This document shows, in pieces, positions 10,452 through 21,207 of a stretch of 64,000 nt of DNA (positions within the stretch are counted from its first letter, which is position 1; every line of letters begins with the position of its first letter). Source of the DNA: Aldrovandia affinis (taxonomy: Eukaryota; Chordata; Actinopteri; Notacanthiformes; Halosauridae); NCBI GenBank assembly GCA_029706075.1, contig JAINUG010000258.1, positions 434,001 to 498,000 on the forward strand, given 5' to 3'. The notes below the pieces were generated by a model, which was given only the letters and a program-made list of their open reading frames with translations, was not told the origin of the DNA and searched no databases. A program made the translations under genes and the position numbers.

Positions 10452-10557
10452 ATGTCTTTCCAGAAGAAAGTGAAGTCCGGGTATCAAAAAAGAAAAGAAA
10501 GAGAAAAAAGGCAAACTGAGGGAAAACAACTGCTCACTAATTTATTTCAAAAGAAAG
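10452..10557 (+). pseudogene. First exon of a ZMYM1-like hAT transposase, remnant
   Basis: ATG at 10452 opens MSFQKKVKSGYQKRKERE, continuing to KQLLTNLFQKK, then the splice donor GGTAAGC at 10557-10563. This basic start resembles N-termini of hAT transposases annotated as zinc-finger MYM-type protein 1-like in fish. No further exon follows; within 700 bp there is a transposon end (11180-11256). It is probably the start of an internally deleted hAT element. Confidence 0.5.
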
Positions 10558-10624
10558 GTAAGCAACTTGCTAACACTGTTTAAGAGTGGTTTAAGCTAAT
10601 ATCGGTACGTTGTTTCGATTGAAC

Positions 10625-10720
10625 TAGGGCTGTCAACGTTAACATGTTAACGCATTCGATTAATTTCAAATGGATAACGCGTTCATTTTTTTTTAATCGC
10701 GATTAATCTCATTTCAGTTT
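10625..10720. mobile_element. hAT-type transposon terminal fragment
   Basis: CTAGGGCTGTCAACGTTAAC followed by AACGCATTCGATTAAT and AATCGCGATTAATCTC. TAGGGCTGTCAA plus GATTAAT blocks are typical ends of non-autonomous hAT elements in vertebrates. No matching opposite end was found. Confidence 0.5.
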
Positions 10721-11179
10721 CACTCTCGCTAATGGCTGAAAGCAATCGCAAATGCGGGCAAACATACTACTGGTGATGGTGAAATGCATTGAAACTTTGT
10801 TTTTGAAGACTCATTTGATCCAGTTCTATAACAAGACAAGCTAACATAGCTAGCTACATTATGATAAATTAAGCAGAATCTAGCCTGTAGCCTGTTTCAT
10901 TGTATATTATAAGCAGGTTAAAAGGCTAATATCAATCCTGTATGCTTCATGCTTGTAGAGGGGCCTGTCCTTGTAGCAGAGTGAGCAGGAAGATGTGATC
11001 TTTCTCTTGAGAAAGGAGGGCTGAATTGTGAGATTTCAAAAAAGCACATATCACAGATTTTTTTAGTATTATTTGTTTAAATGTGGTATAAGCAGTTAAT
11101 TAGCGATTACCCTAATAACCACTACAGATTCATGTGTATAGTTGTTGATTCAATTTAAAAAAATTCTAAAGATGCGTGA

Positions 11180-11256
11180 GAGTCATGGATCAAGAGGGGA
11201 AGGGGGCCCGCAAGACTGCATAAGTATAGGGCCCAGAATTGTGTGCTACGCCCCTG
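11180..11256. mobile_element. Transposon terminal fragment ending CTACGCCCCTG
   Basis: AAGGGGGCCCGCAAGACTGC, then GGGCCCAGAATTGTGTGCTA and CGCCCCTG. The reverse complement starts CAGGGGCGTAGC, a form I associate with hAT-type ends in fish. It may be the right end of the element carrying the exon at 10452. The left end was not found. Confidence 0.4.
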
Positions 11257-11409
11257 GTTGTACCCTTGATCAAATGTACTTAACCTGAATTGCTTCAGTA
11301 AAATATCCAGCTGTATAAATGGATTGTATGTAAAGAAATGTAAACTGTGTAAGTCGCTCTGGATAAGAATGTCTGCTAAATGCTTAAAATGTAATGTAAA
11401 ATGTAAATG
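11257..11409 (+). mobile_element. V-SINE, 5'-truncated
   Basis: Starts in the central domain (GTTGTACCCTTGATCAAATG, TTAACCTGAATTGCTTCAGT) and runs through the L2-type tail AAGTCGCTCTGGATAAGAAT to AATGTAAAATGTAAATG. The tRNA head is missing. It ends directly against the 3' end of the minus-strand L2 copy at 11413, forming an inverted tail-to-tail pair. Confidence 0.85.
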
Positions 11410-11412
11410 CAG

Positions 11413-12430
11413 TTTACATTTTACATTTTACATTTTAAGCATTTGGCAGACGCTCTTATCCAGAGCAACTTACAAGATGTGCATCAATACAAGGTAAGAA
11501 CAATCACAGTTAGCACACAAGATCAGTGCAGTAATACAGCAATAGACATCATTGCAGGCGTCTGCGTATCATACCTGTAACACTGGGAAAGAAAAGGTTA
11601 GTGGGTTGGTTTTTTTTTTTTTTTTTTTCAAATAGTGTAGAACAAGTAAACAGTGGTGACGACAGATTGACTAGTTGGACAGTGTTCAGTGGTAGTGGAG
11701 TCTGAAGAGAGTCTCTTGCTGAAGATTGGAAGTGATTCCGCAGTCCTGACCGATTGCGGGAGGTCGTTCCACCAGCGAGGGACCAGGACCGAGAAGAGGC
11801 GAGACCGCGAGGAGCGGCTGCCAGGCACCCGGAGGGATGGGGCAGTCAGTTTGGCAGAGGAGGCGGAGCGGAGGAGTCTGGGCGGGGTGTAGGGAGTGAT
11901 GAGTGACTGGAGGTATGGGGGAGCAGTACCTCTAGCCGCTTGAAAAGCAAGCACCAGTGATTTGAATCTGATGCATGCTGCGATGGGGAGCCAGTGCAGA
12001 GAGGAGAGTAGAGGGGTGACGTGGGTGAACTTCGGCTGGTTGAACACCAGGCGAGCGGCAGCATTCTGGACTAGTTGCAGAGGCTTGATGGCACAGGCCG
12101 GAAGGCCTGCCAGCAAGAAATTGCAGTAGTCCAGACGAGAGATCACCAGGGCCTGGACCAGGAGTTGAGTGGCCTTTTGGGTGAGGAACGGTTGGATCCT
12201 CCGGATGTTGTGGAGGGAGAAACGGCAGGTCCGAGTGATCGCTGTAATATGGCTCAAGAAGCACAGCTGGTTGTCCAGGGTCACTCCAAGGCTCCTGGCA
12301 GACTGAGACGGAGACACTATGACGCATCAATCATCGGGGAGCCCTTCGCTGGGAAGAAGAGCAGCTCTGTCTTCCCCAGGTTCAGCTTCAGGTGGTGGGT
12401 GGACATCCATGCGGAGATGTCAGCCTGAAA
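11413..12430 (-). mobile_element. L2 (Maui-like) LINE copy, 5'-truncated
   Basis: Minus-strand copy with TTACATTTT repeats and the GCAGACGCTCTTATCCAGAG tail at its 3' end, a 3' UTR containing a long T run (11613-11628), and the C-terminal part of the LINE protein. It stops near 12430 inside the RT region. It is close to the copies at 40496-41515 and 19735-23095. Confidence 0.9.
11628..12317 (-). pseudogene. L2 LINE protein, C-terminal part
   Basis: A 229-residue open frame starting SPSQSARSLGVTLDNQLCFL, then SRLDYCNFLLAGLPACAIKP and LHWLPIAACIRFKSLVLAFQ, ending WWNDLPQSVRTAES. This is the region after the RT palm that is conserved in L2-clade LINEs. The last residues are frameshifted relative to the other copies. 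Endonuclease and catalytic palm are absent. Confidence 0.88.
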
Positions 12431-12823
12431 AGTTGTAAGAAAGCAGACTTGTTGCTTATTTTGTAATATTATAACATTAAGGTAAATCACTCTGTTACTA
12501 AGGGAGTAATAAGAAAAGTGATTATTGATGTGTTAGTTGAGCAGCACGTTATTTCAGCTGAGATTGAAGAAGCTGTCAATAAGGAAACATTAGATATGGA
12601 GGCTACGGAGATTGCTCGTAACCAGTTTCAACTTGGGATGAAAAGCCTAGAGTTTGCTCGGGAGAAGGTGTCGAAGGAGTTAGATATGCAAAGGCATTCG
12701 CAGGAGTTAAAAGAGAAGGAATTTGACATTCAAAAACATTTGAAGGAATTAGAAATGATGAGAGAAAGAAAACGATATGCAGAAAGCTTGCTGGAAAGAA
12801 ATAATCTTTTGACTTTGATGTAA
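12431..12823 (+). pseudogene. Coiled-coil gag-like fragment
   Basis: A 101-residue frame (12518-12823) with VDVLVEQ-type start (MIIDVLVEQHVISAEIEEAV) then a charged heptad-rich region (ELKEKEFDIQKHLKELEMMR). Similar glutamate- and lysine-rich N-terminal segments occur before the capsid in teleost gypsy gag proteins; that link is from memory. No capsid or zinc knuckle follows. A host coiled-coil exon is the alternative, but there are no splice sites that I trust. Confidence 0.35.
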
Positions 12824-13419
12824 CGAGAAATATCCAAATGGTTCCGCCGTTTTGTGTGGCGTAGGCGGACACATATTTTTCTCACTTTGAATAGGTTGCT
12901 ATAATCTTAGTGTGTCCAAAAAAGACTGTATTGTGGTCAGTCCAAGGTGACTCAGGGCTGGCTGATTTAGTTAGGTAGACAGTGGGGGGTGGGGCGGGGA
13001 GCAAAACCATGTGAAAGGGGTCCAGGTCCACAGACTGAGGTAGGCATGGGGGTGAGGGTTGATGGGGGCAGCTCACACTTCTCTCAGGATTTAGGGCTCA
13101 GGGGCGGGTGCCCCGAGTCAGAGGCCAAGGCAGAGAAGAGAAAATGAAGTCAGAAAAAAGCAGTGCTATAGCCAGTAGCATTATGTGAGCAAGCATAGGA
13201 AATATATGGATAGCCCCGACAGGTGTAAGCTATGGCAGCATACCTATTAGGAGAGGGACAGAGAACACATGCAGCCATGAGAGAGTTCCAAACCATCCAC
13301 ACCCGAACAAGGATAACCAGCCTAACAGTGGTGGTAACACATTGAGGAGGTGACAGTATGGAAAGTTTCTCACTCCATAAAACACTAGGGTACGGCCTTC
13401 TCCATCTCTCCACCTAGAC
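12824..13419. other. Unassigned sequence
   Basis: No recognised feature. The part nearest 13420 may be the 3' UTR of the minus-strand LINE that follows. Confidence 0.4.
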
Positions 13420-14306
13420 TATGTTTGGCAGTAGGCTAGGCCGAAAATATATGTTTTTAATCTACACTTAAAAATTGAAACTGTGTACGAATCCCTAACA
13501 TGCCTTGGTAAACCGTTTCACAACAGAGGAGCTCTAAAAGAGAAGGCTCTACCACCAGCTGTGCTTTTCAAAATTCTAGGGAGTAATAGATGGCTGGCTT
13601 CTTGTGAACAAAGCAGTCGTGTCGGCTTATAAGGGGCAATCATTTTGGTCAGGTATAAAGGTGCAAGTCTGTTCACTGTTCAACAGTACTTTATAATCAG
13701 CCCGATATTTAACAGGAAGCCAATGTAGTGATGCTAACACAGGAGTAATGTGCTCATACTTCTTGGATCTAGTCAAAATACATGCCGCTGTATTCTGTAT
13801 TAGTTGAAGACTCTTTAGAGAGCTACTAGAGGAGCCGGATAATAAGGCATTACAATAGTCTAGCCTCGATGCGACAAAAGCATGCATCAAGGTTTTTGCA
13901 TCCTCTAATGATAGAATGTGCCAAATTGTAGCTATGTTTCTTAGGTGAAAGAAAGTTACTCTGGAAGTGTTTTTAATATGAGTGTCAAATGTAAGGTCCT
14001 GATCAATAATAAAACCAAGGTTCTTAACCATTAGACTTGATGCAACTATGCAATCACTTTCATTTAACTGCAGATCCAACTTGTTCCTTAATTTTTGGGG
14101 CCCAAAACCATCATCTCTGTTTTATCTGAATTTAAAAGCAGGACATTTATTGTCATCCAATTCTTTATATCAGAGATACAAGCCTCTAATTGAGTGAGTT
14201 GAAGTATTGTAGTATTGAAGTATGATAAACTATCAATTGTATTGTTTTTCATTAAACAAAGTAAGGAAGTTTGAATGTGACATTTGATGGGTAGATAGTC
14301 AAGCAT
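13420..14306 (-). pseudogene. Second L2-type LINE family, C-terminal part
   Basis: Minus-strand frames 14088-14306 and 13627-14079 read DIKNWMTINVLLLNSDKTEM, then VKNLGFIIDQDLTFDTHIKN and SRLDYCNALLSGSSSSSLKS, then HWLPVKYRADYKVLL, ending near FKCRLKTYIF. The order matches L2-clade proteins after the YADD box, but the sequence differs clearly from the Maui-like copies, so it is another family. It is truncated just after the YADD box and has one frameshift near 14085. Confidence 0.82.
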
Positions 14307-14599
14307 GACTCTGATTTTGGAAATGTGTCTCTACAGTTCAAAATTAGAATGCTTTGTTGACAAGGAATAGCCTACAATAGTATTTTTCAATAAACATGTG
14401 AAGGTCTACATCTTTATTTTATGGTTTTATCAACTTCCACATACAGACCCAAACATTTGTCATTTTATCATGGCGTCTGTTCAATATCATCTGATACCTA
14501 GAATTGAATTGATTGAATAGGTTTGTCATTTAATTCAAGGTAAAACTTTTTTGTAATCATTGTTTACTGAAGGAATTTCAATATTTGCCAACGACACTT
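14307..14599. other. Unassigned sequence
   Basis: Nothing recognised. The end nearest 14600 may be the 3' UTR of the L1 copy. Confidence 0.4.
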
Positions 14600-14602
14600 C
14601 TA

Positions 14603-17010
14603 TTAAAGTGGTTTACCTCTAGGATTGAGGTATGGAGAATTAGGTGGGCATGCTGGGAACTGGGGCCATACGACTTGTACAAAGTTACGAACCTGCAGAT
14701 ATCTAAAAAAGTGAGATTGTGGCAAGTAGAATTTTTCAGTCAGCTGATTGAAGGAAGCAAAAATGCCATCAGTATACAGGTCCCTCAGAGAGACAAGACC
14801 CCTTTCCCTCCAGAAAGTAAAGGCGCTATCTGACAGGGAGGGGGGAAATAAGTGGTTGCTATCTATAGGGGCCAAAGTAGAAAAGGTCTTAAGATCAAAG
14901 GCATGTCTGAACTGCTTCCAAATTTTGGAACAGAGGAACAGAGAAGAGCTTTAAGGGAAACTGTAGACCTGGAGGTCTCTAAGGTCAGCCAGGGGGGTGT
15001 TTCAGAGTTGCCAATTGGAGATTGCCAAAAGGACATCTTCCTTATGTTAGCTGACCAGTAATAATATTGGAAGTTAGGTAATGCCATTCACCCTATATCC
15101 CGAGGTCTTTGGTGGACAGTCTTACGTGTTCTAGGAGGTTTTTTGTTCCAAATAAATGATGTTATCAATTTATCCAGAGTGGTGAAGAAGGATTTAGTGA
15201 TAAAAACTGGGACACATTGAAAGAGATAAAGAAACCTGGGCAGTATTTTCATTTTCATGGAGCTGATACAAATCTTTGAATTTAGGCGTCACCGAGATAC
15301 CCAAGTAAGTGAACCTATTTGAGGATACTTTAAAAGGCAAGGAGCTTAAGGAACATTGAGCTGCAGCAGAATTAATTGGAAATAGTTCACTCTTGTGTAG
15401 ATTGAGCTTGAAAGTTTCCCAAAATCGTTAAGCAAATTCCACACAATGGGGAGGGATGACAGAGGGTCCGAAACGTACAAAAGCAAATCATCTGCATACA
15501 GGGAGACTCTGTGTTCCTGATCACGAAGGACTCCTTAGATACGTTGATCACTTTGCAGAGCAATGACGGGGTTCAATGGCAATAGAAAATAAAAGGGATG
15601 AAAGTGGGAAGCCCTGTCTCGTGCCTTGCTGTAGCTGAAATTGTGGAGAGATTGTGTTATTTGTGCGAATGTAAGCCTTTGGAGATGAGTATAGAACTTT
15701 AATCCATGAGATAAAATGATTTCCAAAGCCAAATTTGTGCAGTGTATAGAAAAGGTAGTCCCACTCAACGTTGGCAAATGCCTTCTCGGCGTCGAATGAC
15801 ACCACCAGCTCTAGGGTTTTAAACAGTGGTGAGGAGTATAATATGTTGAAAAGGCATCAAAGATTAAAAAAAGAGTGTCTGTGCTTAATGAACCGAGTTT
15901 GATTGGAGGAAATGACAGGGTAAAACAGTTTCGTGACGACGTGCCAGGAGTTTCGCTAATATTTTAACATTCGTATTGAGAAGCGAGATTGGGCGATAGG
16001 AGCCACACTCCAGGGGATCCTTATCCTTTTTCAGCAAAATGAAATGGAAGCCTGGCATAGGGTGGGGGGTAGGGAGAGTGTGGAAAAAGATTCATTAAAC
16101 ATATCAACTAGGAGAGGAGATAGGGGCTCCAGAATTTTTTTTTATTCAGTAGGGAACCCATCAGGTCCAGGAGATTTCCCACTTTGCATGGATTTAATGG
16201 CTTGTTTGGCCTCATCAGATGACAATGGGTCTTCTAATTTGGCTTTCACCTCTGAATTTACAAAGGGAACATAGGGAATTATTGAAAAAATTGTCCATTA
16301 GAGATGGGATACCAAGTGATTCAGAGGTATAAAGCTTTGAGTAGAAATTATGGAAGGTGCTGTTTACTTCATCATGATTAGAGGTAATGATGCCAGATGG
16401 TGTACGAATCCCTGAAATTGCTTGGCGAGCTGTTGTTTGGTGGAGTTGGTACTGGCCTTTTCCCCATATTCGTATGAAATGTGACGCAATTTTAGGAGAA
16501 GCCCCTCGGCTTGATTTGTTGTCAGAATGTCGAATTCAGTCTGCAGTGAAATACGTTTTTTATATAGGTCCGGAGATGGAGAATTTGCATAGGTTCTGTC
16601 CAGATCCAGGATGAGGTTTGTCAAAGTATTGATCCGGTTCAATTTGCATTTCCTATCCTGTGAAGTATAAGCAATGATCTGGCCCCTGAGATATGCTTTT
16701 AGAGCCTCCCATATAGTGGAGGGGGACATCCCAGGGGTCCAATTCACCTCCAGGAAAAAATATATTTGTGATGATAAGAATTGAACAAACTCTGCATCCA
16801 AGGGAAGCAGGGAATTAAAGTGCCTGAGCGCGATGTGCTGAGGAACGGTTTGGCATGCCAAGTTCCAAGACCAATGGGGCATGATCAGAAATCACTATTG
16901 CCTGGTAGTCACATTTACGGATAGAAGGTAGTAGCTTATTATCAATCAGGAAATAGTCAATACGAGAACATGGGGAGAAAAAGAGTTGGATTCAGGAAGC
17001 GCCAAGGAAG
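14603..17010 (-). pseudogene. L1 ORF2 pseudogene (endonuclease end, RT, C-terminus)
   Basis: From its 5' side: endonuclease end with SRIDYFLIDNKLLPSIRKCD (about 16900-16970), linker (16364-16882) with LDAEFVQFLSSQIYFFLEVN, RT with motif A VSFDAEKAFANVEWDYLF (15750-15805; the usual FDRV is FANV, losing one aspartate), motif B QQGTRQGFPLSSLLFSIAIE, and the C-terminus with ALPNFQYYYWSANIRKMSFW and FASFNQLTEKFYLPQSHFFR. Between are stops and frameshifts, and the YADD region is garbled. This covers about half of a full ORF2. Confidence 0.85.
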
Positions 17011-17605
17011 AGCCCCCCACCCCCCCTCCAGATCTAGTGGTTAGCGCCATAATATGTTAGGAAATAAGGAGGACCTGAGTAATCTGCACCTTGAGGACAA
17101 CAAAACAGTACCCTCGGATTAGGCTAAAACTTCAGCCTTGGGTTATACAGCAAGTCGTGAAGGCATGCTAGTAACCTAAAATAAAATCTCTGGGATCCTA
17201 TACTTATAAGGATGGTGCATATGACAATGTAGCAAGATAATAATAACAGACCCGCCAATACAAGTACATAAAAACATATCTATGTATTTATGTAACCTGT
17301 TGTTGTCACTGTTGTGGACATCACAACAACAGCAAACTTTGTAGGTAACTTTGCAAGAGAGTGAGTGCATTCGTGATAGAGCATGTTGAAGTAGCGTACA
17401 CTGTGCGATATGGGTCAGCAGGGCAACTACGGAGACATCAACACTCGAAACTTTGCTACTAAAGTCTGTGTGAAGGACTAAACTAAACTAAAGTATGTGT
17501 ATTAAATATGTACACGAAGACATAGGCTCATGTATCAATAAACAGTGGCTGCTAAGCTCAGGGACAAAAGGCAGTTGAGATAGCCGGCTAATTAGTCATC
17601 AGACA
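17011..17605. other. Spacer between L1 ORF2 and ORF1 remnants
   Basis: No coding frame recognised. It stands where the L1 intergenic spacer and N-terminal endonuclease should be. It is either diverged L1 spacer or sequence brought in by the deletion. Confidence 0.4.
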
Positions 17606-18560
17606 TCAACAGGCTAAATCCAAAGGATATGTGACAGAAGAAAGGATATTAGGTGGGAGCCGGCGGCGTTTCCAGGATGTTTTTCCAGATATAGGATTCT
17701 GCTTTTTCGGGAGTGTTGAACACCTTCTGGGTTCAATTGTGAGAGAGTCTGAAGTGTGCGGGAAACAGCAAGCCGTATCGCACCTCCTGGCATCCCCGCA
17801 GCATTCGTTTGACGTCATCAAAGGCTGCTCTCTTCTTGGCGACAGCTGCAGTGTAGTCTGGGAAATGCAGTATTTTTTGCCTATTGTAGTACAATGGCCC
17901 GAGGCCGAATCTCTTCTCAAATGTGGAAAAAATGCACCCTGACAATAAAAGGTAGAGGATTTCTGCTCGGTTTCGGACGGGGGTTCAGCGATCTATGTGC
18001 CCCGTCTAATAATGGTTTGTCGTCGAGTTTGAGGAGATCTTTCAGCAGGTGAGCTATGAACTCCCTAGGCCACGGCCCTTCCAGACTCTCCTCGACCCCG
18101 ATTATTCTCAAGTTGTTTCTGTGTGATCTTCCCTCAAGATCCTCGCATTTATCACATATGGTGGATAAATATTTATCACATATCTCACTCTGCAGAGAGT
18201 GTCTGGAGTTCGGTCTGAATGGGCACTGTAGTATCTGACCAATGTGACATCCCCTGTTCTAATTCGCCCACACAACTAGCCAAAGACTCAGCCTCGGACT
18301 AAATTGCTGATATCTCCGAGCGTAGTTCGCTCAGCACTGCTGCCAATTCGCCCTTTATGGATACGATTAGAGCGTCCATTTTAGCATCGAATGACGCACA
18401 CAGGTCGGGTTTAATAGAATAGTTATTTCAGACTGAACTGAAACCAAAGCACGCAAAATAGCATCAGACGAGGAGGCAGACTGGATGGGGTCGTTAATGT
18501 CAATTGTTTGGGCCTGGTTGTCTTCAGACAGAGCTAGCGTTTCTCTATTCTGCCACGAGG
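17606..18560 (-). pseudogene. L1 ORF1 pseudogene
   Basis: Minus-strand frames 17917-18111 and 17733-17945 read MRIIGVEESLEGPWPREFIA, DGAHRSLNPRPKPSRNPLPF and VRVHFFHI, the RRM and C-terminal-domain signature of L1 ORF1 RNA-binding proteins, then YNRQKILHFPDYTAAVAKKR. The upstream part (18120-18560) is probably the coiled-coil region but is too decayed to follow. Confidence 0.8.
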
Positions 18561-18780
18561 GTTAGGCATAGTGATGCCTGAACCAAAGGATTGTTCAGCG
18601 AAAATTAAAAAAATGATGTAAAAATCAAGAGGAATGTAAGGTACGTACAAAAACTTTGTAAATTAAAACAAAATGTACAAAAATAGTGCCAGTAGAATAG
18701 GATTAATTAAATATTTGTAGGGAGCTCTGATTACTCCGTCTTATCCGCTCATTGCTCACTAGCACCCCCCGCAAAATGAA

Positions 18781-19407
18781 TTTTTTTATGAACTATAGTA
18801 GTAGTTAAATTAAACTATTGAACTATAAATAATTAAAATATAATTAATAAATTAATTGACGTGGTGCAAGCAAGCTTGTGAAATGATAGCAATAAATGTT
18901 CCATATCTGAGTAGACAGAACTAAACCAAAAACATTGGATGCTCCGATTTAGTATTTGTTAAGGTAGTTGAACCTACATCGGTAGATTGGATGTTGAATG
19001 TTTTGTCTAACTGTTGTAACTGAATAAACCAGCTGTTCATTGTAATTGAATTGTGAGTTGTATATTTTGATGAAGGTTGATCCACCAATTTGCTCTGCCT
19101 ATCAACAAATTCAGCAATTTCATTGATAATTGGTATCCTGTGTAGCAATTATTACTATATTAAATAAAAGAAATATATTTTACATGTGGGATAAGTCAGG
19201 GATTTTAACACGTAATACTACTTGTGTTCAGTATTTAGAGTGCTGAACTTTAAACAAGAACGTTTCACTGTTAAGGCTACTCGATTCAGAGAATAGACCA
19301 TTTTTATTCTAACTTCACTGTTTCGACAATAATTAGTTTAGTTTGGTAGCTAATATCGCTAGTATTAGTCAATGCTGTCCAGTACCTAGAGATAACACTA
19401 CTTAATT
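18781..19407. other. Unassigned AT-rich sequence
   Basis: Nothing supported. The frame at 18921-19148 (minus, 75 codons) has no recognised domain. Confidence 0.5.
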
Positions 19408-19518
19408 GTTGCTTGCCATGTCCCAAGAATTTCATTGTTCAGAATTACCTTGTGTTATACTGTGCACTTGACAAATAAAACACTTTGACTTTTGACTTTT
19501 GACTTTGACTTTTGATAA
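19408..19518 (+). repeat. LINE 3' end with (TTTTGAC)n tail, CR1/Rex1-like
   Basis: CAAGAATTTCATTGTTCAGA, then GTGCACTTGACAAATAAAAC and repeats of TTTTGAC. Non-LTR elements of the CR1/Rex1 group end in short tandem repeats of this kind; compare the tail of the minus-strand LINE at 46990. No coding part is attached. Confidence 0.55.
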
Positions 19519-20056
19519 CATTTGCCATCATGAATTGATTTCCAAAGATTACTAGCTAATATAACTGCCACTACTGTCGTTATGCATCATAGTATCATGC
19601 CTCAATACATTACCTATCTAAAAAATATATATGCTACTGTATGGTATGCATTCAATGTTTTCCCCTTATCATATTTTGTTGGATAGCTAGCAAGGTTACT
19701 CAATATTATGGTATGCTGTAGTGGTGGCCACCATGGAATTACAAGTCGAGAGACTCCTTTTCCATTTCAGTACCACTCACTTTTTCGCAGCAGCCTCCCC
19801 GTCCTAGCCTCCCCGGAAAAACACTCGGTGGACAAAGACAAAGGAGTCTACCTATTGGAGGCCAGCTAGGGAGTGCTCGCCACACGGTAAGTATCATAGT
19901 TTTGCATCTCCCTGTTCTTCCTCTGCATCTAACACTACATGCTATCTCCCTATTCCAGTCCATGTCTCCTCTTCTAGATTTCCTTGAAGGAGAGATTCTA
20001 CCCACACCCGAAACCTCTCCAACCTCATCCACCCTCCTAGATTTCCCGGTGTCGAC

Positions 20057-20943
20057 GTGATGGTAGCAGGTGGACTATGGAACTGCCAGTCCGCTGTCCG
20101 GAAGGCTGATATCATCTCAGCCCAGAACTCCCTACTCTCCCTGCAGTTCCTGGTGCTCACGGAGACGTGGATCACTCCGCAGAACACGGCCAGCCCTGCT
20201 GCTCTCTCCACTGCCTACACCTTCTCCCACATTCCACGACCCACAGGTAGAGGTGGAGGGACAGGTATACTGATCTCCCCCCTGTGGAGATTTGGTATTG
20301 TTTCTCTTCTTCACTTCTCACCCTCCTCCTTTGAATTTCATGGTGTCACTGTCACTGTTCCATGTAAACTGCACATCATTGTCCTTTATCACCCACCAGG
20401 TCCACTGGGGAGTTTCCTAGATGAGATGGATGCCCTACTCAGCACCTTCCCTGAGGATGGCACTCCCGTCTTACTCCTTGTGACTTCAACCTGCTGCTGG
20501 AGACCCCTCAGGCCTCTGCATTTCTCCTCCTGCTTAAGTCCTTCGACTTCATGCAGGCTGAATCCCCATCCACCCACAAGGCTGGTAACTAACTGCACCT
20601 GGTCTTCACTAGGAACTGCACCTCACCCAACATTATGGTATCTCCTCTACATGTGTCTGACCACTGCTTTCTGTCTTTGTCCCTCCCCCTCCACTCTGTG
20701 CCTAAACCACTTGCTCCCACTGTCCTTGTCCATCACAACCTCCGCTCTCTCTCCCCTGCTGCCCTGTCAGCTACTGTTCTATCTTCCCTTCCCCCTACTG
20801 ATGCCTTCTCTCAGCTACCTGCTGAGGAAGCATCATCCAACCTACTTTCCTCTCTCTCCTCCTCCCTTGACTCACTCTGCCCTCTATCCACTAAACCTGC
20901 TCATCTCCGACCCCCCGCCCCCTGGCTAACTGATTCGAGCTGA
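20057..20943 (+). pseudogene. L2 LINE endonuclease domain
   Basis: 20057 onward reads GLWNCQSAVRKADIISAQNS, the L2 endonuclease start, then VLTETWITPQNT with the metal-binding glutamate, GRGGGTGILISPLWRF, and LHIIVLYHPPGPLGSFLDEM. A frameshift near 20480 falls at the expected GDFN catalytic motif (CTTGTGACTTCAACC). The other frame (20635-20943) holds HVSDHCFLSLSLPL with the SDH motif. The domain would nick target DNA in a working element. Confidence 0.88.
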
Positions 20944-21207
20944 CCGACTGAAAATGCGAGCAGCAGAAAGGAAATGGAGAAAATACAGATCCCCTGTGGC
21001 TCTGACTGATTTCCATACACTCTTGGCTACCTTTTCCTTGAACCTCTCCTCTGCTAAGTCTGCATTTTTCCTTTCCAAGATTCAGTCTTCTGTTTCTAAC
21101 CCTCGAAAACTCTACTCTACGTTTTCCTCTCTCCTCACCTCTCCTCCTCCCCCACCCCCTCCTCTCTAACCACGGATGACTTCGCATCCTTCTTTTGATG
21201 CGAAGTC

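Larger units (their letters stand above)
14600..18780 (-). mobile_element. L1-clade LINE copy, internally deleted
   Basis: Minus-strand L1 with recognisable ORF2 (14603-17010), a 600-bp spacer and ORF1 remnant (17606-18560). A 5' end like those of fish L1s (reverse complement near 18720-18780 has TGCTAGTGAGCAATGAGCGG and GGAGTAATCAGAGCTCC). Most of the endonuclease domain is missing between ORF2 and ORF1. Multiple frameshifts make it inactive. Confidence 0.8.

Noticed and set aside
12075-12428. 117-codon plus-strand frame opposite the L2 copy
   Set aside because: Antisense shadow of the well-supported minus-strand LINE protein.
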